DNA of 5,109 nt from Porphyromonadaceae bacterium (GTDB lineage: Bacteria > Bacteroidota > Bacteroidia > Bacteroidales > Tannerellaceae): positions 1 to 5,109 of the forward strand of contig DOZP01000272.1 in NCBI GenBank assembly GCA_003517945.1, in the 5' to 3' direction. Shown here piece after piece: positions 1-5,109 of the stretch. How positions within the stretch are numbered: position 1 is the stretch's first letter; every line of letters begins with the position of its first letter. Position numbers and translations under genes: made by a program. The notes beneath the pieces are model-generated. The model was not told where the DNA came from. It was given only the letters and a program-made list of their open reading frames with translations, and searched no databases.

Positions 1-2502
1 GCTTCTTCTACAGCCATATACGGTTCGCGTGGGGCAAACGGCGTTATACTGGTTACGACCAAAAGAGGAAAAACAGGTGCATTCAATCTCAATTATTCAG
101 GAACAGTCACTTTCGAAAAAATTCACGACCTGCAACCCTCGATGAGCGCAAGCGAGTATATCACCTGGCGCAGATGGGCATACCACAACGCTAACCCCCA
201 GAATTATTCACCCGGTGACCAGCCAAACAGAGAGCAAGACAATACAATCTTCGATACATCCGATGTTACGGCAATGAATAATTTAAGGAAAGGTTGGGAA
301 AGCGGAACATGGGATCCTTCGAAAGTAACCGATACCAATTGGACAGACCTGGTTTCACAGACAGGTATATCGCAGGAACATACCGTTAGCGCCAGCGGAG
401 GAACGGACAAAATGAAAGCGTTCTTTTCAATAGGTTACCTCAACAACGAAGGTACGCAAAAAGGACAATCCTATGAACGATACAATTTCACCACCACTGT
501 CGATATCACCCCCATCAATTGGTTTACGCTGGGAGGCTCGGTAAATACGGCGTGGAGCAATCAAAGCTACGGATATTCCCGCACAGGACAGAGTTCCAAT
601 TCCGGCCCCGCCGAAATATACAACGCGGCCAAAGCCATTCCCAACTGGACAATGCCTTACGATGAAAATGGGGCAATCGTACCGTCTCCCGGAGGAATAA
701 ACGGCGTTTATACCGTTTTAGACGAGTGGAAGTATTCCAATGACGACCGCCAGATATTGCGTCTGCTTGGAAATTTCTACGCAAACTTCAATATAGGCGA
801 AATGTGGAAACCCCTGGACGGATTAAATTACAAAGCAAGCTTCGGGTCTGATATGCGCTTCCTCCGCCAGGGTATATACCTTGACCAGAAGTCCGCCACA
901 CGCGGCGGCGGAACAAGCTATGCCCGTTGGGATTATAACCGTAAATTTTCATGGGTATTAGACAACATAATTTCGTATAATAAAACCATTGATATACATA
1001 AGTTCGATGTCACCCTGTTACATTCGGCAAGCCAATACAACGAAGAAAGGGCCAGAATGAGCGAAGAGAACGTACCGAAAGCCAGCTACCTGTGGAATAA
1101 CATGGGGGCGGTAAGCGTCACGGATCCCTCTGCAAAAGTAGGTATTTCAACAGGATTGACGGAGAGCTCACTGGTGTCATACGGATACAGGCTCAATTAC
1201 TCGTTGATGGAAAAATACCTGCTCACCGTTTCGGGGCGCTACGACGGCGCTTCGCAGTTGGCCGAAGGTAATAAATGGGCCTTCTTCCCAAGTGCAGCCT
1301 TAGGCTGGCGTATGGAAGAGGAGTCTTTCCTGAGCGATGTAGATTGGCTGCAACAACTCAAACTACGCGCCGGCGTAGGTATGACGGGAAACTCCGTCAT
1401 CGCTCCTTACGCTACCTTGGGAAACATCCGCTCTAACTATGCTCCGTTCGGCGGAAAGTCCGACATCTTGTTTTACGTACCCAACGAACCTTACTACTGG
1501 AGTGAAAATGTACTGATGGCAAACCCTCTACTCGGTTGGGAAAAAACGACTCAGTGGAACTTTGCCGTGGACTTCAGCGTATTGAGAGGACGCGTAAGCG
1601 GTAGTATAGATGTATATAAGTCCAACACCAAAGACTTGCTTATGGAAATGAGAATACCGACTATCACCGGTTACTCTGCAACCATGGCCAATGTGGGGAA
1701 AACAAAGAACCATGGTATAGACATCTCCCTGCAACTTATTCCAGTAGACACGCGCGATTTTACCTGGACTTCGAACCTCAACGCGGCATGGCAAAAAGAT
1801 GAAATCGTCGAACTTGCTTACGGTAAAAGCGACATGGTGGACAATGCCTGGTTTATCGGCCGATCCATTAGCGTTTACCACGGTTTTGAATCGGACGGAT
1901 TGTGGCAGGAATCGGATGCTGCGGAAATGGCCAGATTCAATGAAAACGGAGAAAAATTCTCAGCAGGTATGGTAAAGCCCGTTGACAAAAACGGCGATTA
2001 CACAATGAGTGAAGAAGACCGTGTGATTTTGGGCAACCGTTCGCCAAGGTGGACGCTGGGTTGGAGTAACACCTTCAGATACAAAAGTATTGAGTTGAAC
2101 ATTGAGATGAACGGCCGCATGAACTACATAATTTCTACCGGAGGTGAAGCGCAAGGCGCCGCAGCAAACCAGCGTACAATCGATTACTGGCGTCCCGATA
2201 ATACGAACGCAGATTACCAGAAACCGATTTATACGGGTACGCCCGGTTCGAGCCTTGACCCCTATTCAGGTTTGCTTGGATTTAAAGATGCCTCCTACAT
2301 CAAAATACGAAATATATCGCTGGGCTACTACCTATCGGAAAAAATCTGCAATAGATTAGGTATCAACAACCTGAAAGTATACGGACAATTACGTAATCCG
2401 GGCAATATTTACTCATCAATCGATTTTCTGGATCTTGACCTCGGCGAATCGGTATCGTTCTACAACCGCGGGGTAACCCTGGGACTTGAAATCAGTTTCT
2501 GA
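1..2502 (+). CDS. SusC-like TonB-dependent outer-membrane transporter (5' partial)
   Basis: C-terminal 833 residues of a SusC/RagA-family transporter, which imports oligosaccharides across the outer membrane with TonB-ExbBD energy while a SusD lipoprotein closes it from outside. The frame is open from base 1. The first residues (STAIYGSRGANGVILVTT) are the conserved end of the plug domain, so the ATG at 142 is internal. The rest is the 22-strand barrel, with family landmarks RYDG (413-416) and FPS (429-431), LKLRAGVGMTGN (453-464), a Ca-loop-like DKNGD...EED segment (662-673), DASYIKIR (763-770) and a terminal Phe typical of barrel insertion signals. Full-length members usually have about 1000-1100 residues, so the signal peptide, the N-terminal extension, the TonB box and most of the plug lie upstream. 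There is no internal stop or frameshift. It is followed 33 bp later by its SusD partner. Family assignment is very secure; the substrate is unknown. Confidence 0.97.
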   Translation, partial: ASSTAIYGSRGANGVILVTTKRGKTGAFNLNYSGTVTFEKIHDLQPSMSASEYITWRRWAYHNANPQNYSPGDQPNREQDNTIFDTSDVTAMNNLRKGWESGTWDPSKVTDTNWTDLVSQTGISQEHTVSASGGTDKMKAFFSIGYLNNEGTQKGQSYERYNFTTTVDITPINWFTLGGSVNTAWSNQSYGYSRTGQSSNSGPAEIYNAAKAIPNWTMPYDENGAIVPSPGGINGVYTVLDEWKYSNDDRQILRLLGNFYANFNIGEMWKPLDGLNYKASFGSDMRFLRQGIYLDQKSATRGGGTSYARWDYNRKFSWVLDNIISYNKTIDIHKFDVTLLHSASQYNEERARMSEENVPKASYLWNNMGAVSVTDPSAKVGISTGLTESSLVSYGYRLNYSLMEKYLLTVSGRYDGASQLAEGNKWAFFPSAALGWRMEEESFLSDVDWLQQLKLRAGVGMTGNSVIAPYATLGNIRSNYAPFGGKSDILFYVPNEPYYWSENVLMANPLLGWEKTTQWNFAVDFSVLRGRVSGSIDVYKSNTKDLLMEMRIPTITGYSATMANVGKTKNHGIDISLQLIPVDTRDFTWTSNLNAAWQKDEIVELAYGKSDMVDNAWFIGRSISVYHGFESDGLWQESDAAEMARFNENGEKFSAGMVKPVDKNGDYTMSEEDRVILGNRSPRWTLGWSNTFRYKSIELNIEMNGRMNYIISTGGEAQGAAANQRTIDYWRPDNTNADYQKPIYTGTPGSSLDPYSGLLGFKDASYIKIRNISLGYYLSEKICNRLGINNLKVYGQLRNPGNIYSSIDFLDLDLGESVSFYNRGVTLGLEISF

Positions 2503-2535
2503 AATATCCATATCTAACTATAAAATAAAATCAAT
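2503..2535 (+). promoter_or_regulatory. A/T-rich susC-susD spacer, Bacteroidetes-type leader
   Basis: The 33 bp between the transporter stop and the SusD ATG contain no GGAGG-like Shine-Dalgarno sequence. They contain an A-rich run (TAAAATAAAA) 5 bases before the ATG. Bacteroidetes commonly initiate translation with A-rich leaders instead of strong SD pairing. The short gap and the absence of a terminator support co-transcription of the pair. The start is decided by the lipoprotein signal peptide beginning at this ATG. Confidence 0.45.
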
Positions 2536-4668
2536 ATGAAAAATATAGCAATCATCAGTAGCCTTGTGGTGGCATCGATGTTATTCCTCAACTCGTGCGG
2601 AAACGATTTTCTGTACGAAGAACAAACCACAGCTTATTCTACACAACATTTCGAAACCGAAGAGGGTATACTTAGCCTGGCCGCCGGTTTATATGGTAAT
2701 ATTCGCTGGCATTTCGGCTTCGAATGGGCTTATGCCATCACATTAGTCGGCACGGACGAGTTCACACTTGGTAATGACAATACAAGCGAACCGTGGTATA
2801 CGTATAGCAGCGCTCTCAGGCCAACCAACTGGACGACGAGCACCGGTGCGCCGAACGGTAACTGTCCCGGCGTCGACGCACTTTGGAATCAGGTCTTTTT
2901 CGGCATAGCGAACGCAAACCTGGTTATTGCTAACGCGGATAAAATAACTGACGAGGGTACACGCAACAAGTGCCTGGGGGAAGCCTATTTTCTGAGAGGT
3001 TATAACTACTACCGGCTTTTCGCCCAATACGGAGGGGTTCCTCTTATTGACAAACCCCTGGAAGGCGTGGTACGTAATTTTCAACGCGCTTCGGATGAAG
3101 AAACGATGGCGTTCTTCATCTCGGATTTTGAGCAGGCCTACAAACTCCTTCCCACCGACAGATGGCGTGGCGTAGGTACATGGACGAAATATTCGGCCGC
3201 CCATTTTTGGGCAAAATCGTTGCTGTACAGGGCATCCGAACGCAACGACGGTTGGAACGGCAGCTATAAGAGCGCCGACCTGGATAGATGTATTTCACTC
3301 TGTGACGAAGTTATGACCGCATGTCCTTTGGAAAATGACTTTACAAATATATACGGACGATGGACAGGTGTGGATTGCGCTATTGAATCTTCAACCGAAG
3401 TGCTGATGTCCTGCCAGAACAATGCGAATTCTTCTACACAAGGCCGTTTCGGAAACCGTACCCACTCCTACTTCACGCCACAATTCAATACATTCAGCGG
3501 AAACTGGGTAAACCGTGGCCCTTTCAACGGAGGATCCGATTTTCAGCGTTGCAGGCCTACCGAATACAACTATTCTACGTACGACAATGTAAACGATGCC
3601 CGTCTGTGGAAATCTTTCCGTACGGTATATGGTATAAACAATGTAGCTAACGCAACCTTAAACAACACGTTCGGCGATAATGCGACGGCGTTAGGCGAAA
3701 TAGGAATCGTTTTTATCCTCAACAAAAAAAGCGATGCGCGCTTTAATGGCGAACCTTACGGAAAATTCGGCCGTGCGGTAGAAGGAGGCAGCACCTTCAT
3801 CCATCCGGAAACCAACAAATGGATACCCTGCGCTTTCCCGCTTTACTTAGACGGACAGTATGTGCTGACCAACTACAGCAGCAACGGAAACCCTTCCCGT
3901 TCGAACGTATTCTGCGGATTGAACAAAACACAGGACGGCACGCGTACGGCTGACGGCGGTAACGCTTACCGGGATGTTATTATGGCGCGTACAGGCGAAA
4001 CTTATCTGATAAAGGCAGAAGCGCAGGTGCGTAAAAACGATTTTCCGGGCGCTATTGCAACAGTTAACCGCCTGCGTCAACGCGCTGAATGGAAAAACGG
4101 TGAAGACCGTGAACTCTACGTGGATGGCACCATTGGTTTTATGAACAATGCCATTTATATAAATAACTCTACCTACTCAAGATCCTCCACCACACATGCC
4201 GGTAAAGATTGGATGAACTATTCGCATCCGGACTTTGATAACGGTACCCTGCAAGATGCCGCCGGCAACGTATACATGTGTAGAAACTCGTATTATCTGT
4301 CAACAGGCGTCGAACGGACTACCGATGCTTCTTCATTACAGATAGCAAGTCATACCGCACTGCCTGAAGAAGATGAGGCCATTCTTTCCGCTCTTGGAGT
4401 TTCCGGCGATTACGACCGTATGTTGAATTTTATTTTCAACGAACGTACCCGCGAACTAAACGGCGAGTGGAACCGTTGGGAAGAATTAAGCAGAACAAAG
4501 TTGCTGGTAAAACGTACCAAATTATTCAATCCTGAGGCTTCGCCCAACATACAGGATCATCACAATCTCCGTCCTATCCCGCAATCGTTTCTTGACGGTT
4601 TGCTGAATGAAGATGGTTCCGAACTTACCGGCGAACAAAAAGCCGCCATGCAGAATCCGGGTTATTAA
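2536..4668 (+). CDS. SusD/RagB-family glycan-binding outer-membrane lipoprotein
   Basis: Complete 710-residue SusD-like surface lipoprotein that binds glycan and lids the adjacent SusC barrel. Residues 1-20 are a type II signal peptide ending in lipobox LNSC with lipidated Cys21. Family landmarks are the helix EAYFLRGYNYYRLFAQYGG with VPLI (149-171), a TPR-like segment (480-517, with GETYLIKAEAQ and VNRLRQRA), the NERTRELNGEWNRWEELSRTK signature (636-655), LRPIP (678-682) and the classic C-terminus QNPGY (706-710). SusD proteins are often about 500-600 aa. Much of the extra length here falls between the TPR segment and the ER-REL signature (about 518-628), normally a short link. There are 11 cysteines besides Cys21, against a single Cys in the transporter fragment. 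The start is fixed by the signal peptide, 33 bp after susC. Substrate specificity cannot be read from the sequence. Confidence 0.97.
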   Translation: MKNIAIISSLVVASMLFLNSCGNDFLYEEQTTAYSTQHFETEEGILSLAAGLYGNIRWHFGFEWAYAITLVGTDEFTLGNDNTSEPWYTYSSALRPTNWTTSTGAPNGNCPGVDALWNQVFFGIANANLVIANADKITDEGTRNKCLGEAYFLRGYNYYRLFAQYGGVPLIDKPLEGVVRNFQRASDEETMAFFISDFEQAYKLLPTDRWRGVGTWTKYSAAHFWAKSLLYRASERNDGWNGSYKSADLDRCISLCDEVMTACPLENDFTNIYGRWTGVDCAIESSTEVLMSCQNNANSSTQGRFGNRTHSYFTPQFNTFSGNWVNRGPFNGGSDFQRCRPTEYNYSTYDNVNDARLWKSFRTVYGINNVANATLNNTFGDNATALGEIGIVFILNKKSDARFNGEPYGKFGRAVEGGSTFIHPETNKWIPCAFPLYLDGQYVLTNYSSNGNPSRSNVFCGLNKTQDGTRTADGGNAYRDVIMARTGETYLIKAEAQVRKNDFPGAIATVNRLRQRAEWKNGEDRELYVDGTIGFMNNAIYINNSTYSRSSTTHAGKDWMNYSHPDFDNGTLQDAAGNVYMCRNSYYLSTGVERTTDASSLQIASHTALPEEDEAILSALGVSGDYDRMLNFIFNERTRELNGEWNRWEELSRTKLLVKRTKLFNPEASPNIQDHHNLRPIPQSFLDGLLNEDGSELTGEQKAAMQNPGY

Positions 4669-4681
4669 TCTCCTAAATCCA

Positions 4682-4717
4682 ATACGATTATGATTGTATA
4701 CATCAAAGATGTTTTTT
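4682..4717 (+). terminator. Short hairpins ending in a T run, weak terminator candidate
   Basis: Fourteen bases after the SusD stop codon there are two small stems. The first pairs 4682-4688 with 4693-4699 (7 bp including one G-U, 4-nt loop). The second pairs ACATC (4700-4704) with GATGT (4708-4712) over an AAA loop and runs directly into TTTTT (4713-4717). The hairpin-plus-T layout fits an intrinsic terminator on the + strand, but the stems are short and A/T-rich, so stability would be low. It may act together with the stronger hairpin that follows. Confidence 0.3.
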
Positions 4718-4727
4718 AAATTAGTTT

Positions 4728-4765
4728 TAAACCTGCTATTCACTGCATTGTGAATAGCAGGTTTA
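4728..4765 (+). terminator. Perfect 16-bp inverted repeat: terminator or attenuator after susD
   Basis: The left arm TAAACCTGCTATTCAC (4728-4743) is perfectly complementary to the right arm (4750-4765) around a 6-nt loop, TGCATT. It starts 59 bp after the SusD stop. A 16-bp uninterrupted RNA stem would be stable and could end or attenuate transcription, or protect the 3' end of a susCD transcript. The downstream sequence (CCATTTCATATC) is only mildly T-rich, so classical Rho-independent termination is uncertain. In PULs, susCD transcripts are often more abundant than downstream enzyme genes, which fits this position (inference). Confidence 0.55.
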
Positions 4766-4821
4766 CCATTTCATATCATTACTTCCATTCCAAAACAGAA
4801 TCAACACCAATACAAAACAGC

Positions 4822-4953
4822 ATGCATTGCAAATCATTTATACTTCTGATTATTTTTCTATTTCCTTGTTTTACGTCATTGAAATCACAACCCGGATATA
4901 ATCCGGAAAAGATGCAACGCGAAAAATTGGGGCGTGAATACATGAATACATAA
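4822..4953 (+). CDS. 43-aa secreted peptide ORF, possible truncated PL11-lyase N-terminus
   Basis: Small ORF with a convincing signal peptide: a hydrophobic core (FILLIIFLFPCF, residues 6-17), then SLKSQ with likely cleavage before Gln23, a style common in Bacteroidetes exported enzymes. Only about 21 residues remain afterwards (PGYNPEKMQREKLGR, then EYMNT and stop). The MQREKLGR stretch resembles, from memory, the N-terminus of Bacteroidetes PL11 rhamnogalacturonan lyases, where a Gly-Val/Leu-Val-Ala strand would follow. Here the sequence instead becomes EYMNT-stop. It may be the 5' remnant of a deleted lyase gene or, less likely, a genuine small exported peptide. ATG 4822 is preferred over GTG 4750, which lies in the hairpin arm and would put 24 non-hydrophobic residues before the signal peptide. 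It is in the same frame as the sulfatase, with its stop codon 12 bp before that gene's ATG. Confidence 0.5.
   Translation: MHCKSFILLIIFLFPCFTSLKSQPGYNPEKMQREKLGREYMNT
4936..4951 (+). repeat. 8-bp perfect tandem repeat at the micro-ORF 3' end
   Basis: GAATACAT occurs twice back to back (4936-4943 and 4944-4951), the second copy overlapping the T of the micro-ORF stop codon. Removing one copy would shift the frame: the peptide would end EYIKNNGYE, with its stop overlapping the sulfatase start. The repeat therefore determines where the small ORF ends. Confidence 0.7.
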
Positions 4954-4982
4954 AAAATAACGGCTATGAATAAAAAAATAAC
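4942..4982 (+). repeat. Near-perfect direct repeat of the sulfatase start sequence
   Basis: Copy 1 (4942-4961, ATGAATACATAAAAAATAAC) and copy 2 (4966-4982, ATGAATAAAAAAATAAC) differ only by a 3-nt CAT in copy 1. The copies are offset by 24 bp and share a frame, reading Met-Asn-Thr-stop-Lys-Ile-Thr and Met-Asn-Lys-Lys-Ile-Thr. Copy 2 is the sulfatase start. The sequence is A-rich, so a chance contribution is possible, but 17 matching positions with a single gap suggest a local duplication. Confidence 0.55.
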
Positions 4983-5109
4983 ATATTGGTGCTGTCTTTC
5001 CGCTACTGCTATATGCGCATCGTGCGGCAGCAAAGAAAATAAAAACGAATCTCAGCAAAACCCGAATATCATATTCATCCTGGCAGACGACATGGGTTAC
5101 GGAGACCTG
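4966..5109 (+). CDS. Sulfatase lipoprotein, S1 family (3' partial)
   Basis: First 48 residues of an S1-type (alkaline-phosphatase superfamily) sulfatase, which hydrolyses sulfate esters on glycans. Residues 1-19 look like a lipoprotein signal peptide ending CASC, with Cys20 the probable lipidation site; Cys at -3 is non-canonical. A short polar linker (GSKENKNESQQ) leads into NPNIIFILADDMGYGDL (32-48). This is the diagnostic first strand of sulfatases, whose Asp pair (41-42) binds the active-site calcium. The C/S-x-P/A-x-R formylglycine motif lies beyond the window, so the maturation type and subfamily are unknown. The start is supported by the signal peptide. The leader is A-rich (AAAATAAC) with no SD sequence. 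Its place after susCD suggests a PUL acting on a sulfated glycan. Confidence 0.93.
   Translation, partial: MNKKITYWCCLSATAICASCGSKENKNESQQNPNIIFILADDMGYGDL

Noticed and set aside
142..144. ATG as the start of the SusC-like gene
   Set aside because: The frame is open upstream to base 1 and those codons encode the conserved end of the SusC plug domain, so this Met is internal.
2743..3204. 153-codon minus-strand ORF inside susD
   Set aside because: It lies wholly within the conserved SusD coding sequence and its Arg/Val-rich product has no domain features; it is a shadow of coding DNA.
4722..4729. TAGTTTTA as a Bacteroides -7 element (TAnnTTTG)
   Set aside because: The final G is missing, no clear TTTG lies about 20 bp upstream, and transcription would start inside the inverted repeat.
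4750..4821. GTG at 4750 as an extended start for the micro-ORF
   Set aside because: It lies at the first base of the right hairpin arm and would add 24 polar residues ahead of a signal peptide that is well formed from ATG 4822.
4951..4968. Stop-codon read-through fusing the micro-ORF to the sulfatase, since they share a frame
   Set aside because: The sulfatase has its own complete lipoprotein signal peptide, so a fused product with two export signals makes little biological sense.
4779..5033. 84-codon minus-strand ORF opposite the micro-ORF and sulfatase start
   Set aside because: It overlaps the signal peptides of two better-supported + strand ORFs and shows no recognisable motif; it reads as a shadow frame.
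1..5109. CRISPR array, tRNA/rRNA, transposase or integrase
   Set aside because: No regularly spaced repeats, RNA-gene-like folds or mobile-element protein motifs were seen; nearly all of the sequence is accounted for by the genes described.

Overview
The window is a piece of a Bacteroidota (most likely Bacteroidales) polysaccharide utilisation locus (PUL). All supported genes are on the + strand and appear co-directional. The taxonomic call rests on four things: a SusC-type TonB-dependent transporter followed directly by a SusD-type surface lipoprotein, lipoprotein signal peptides, A/T-rich leaders without Shine-Dalgarno sequences, and moderate GC.

Layout. Positions 1-2502 hold the 3' part of a SusC-like transporter; its signal peptide, N-terminal extension and most of the plug lie upstream of the window. 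After a 33-bp gap, 2536-4668 encodes a complete, unusually long (710 aa) SusD-like glycan-binding lipoprotein. The 297-bp stretch 4669-4965 holds a short hairpin followed by a T run, a perfect 16-bp inverted repeat, and a 43-codon secreted micro-ORF (4822-4953). The micro-ORF's mature part resembles, from memory, the N-terminus of Bacteroidetes PL11 rhamnogalacturonan lyases and then stops. At 4966 an S1-family sulfatase lipoprotein begins and runs off the right edge.

How it works together. SusD captures an oligosaccharide at the cell surface and lids the SusC barrel, which imports it using TonB energy. The sulfatase points to a sulfated glycan, although sulfatases have varied targets and the substrate cannot be fixed from this window. 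The inverted repeat after susD is well placed to separate susCD expression from the downstream enzyme genes.

The susCD part is ordinary. What deserves a second look is the SusD-sulfatase junction: the possible remnant of a lyase gene, a near-duplicate of the sulfatase start sequence with an 8-bp tandem repeat, and the strong hairpin. SusD also carries a long insertion. I found no evidence of a novel defence, mobile or RNA system.
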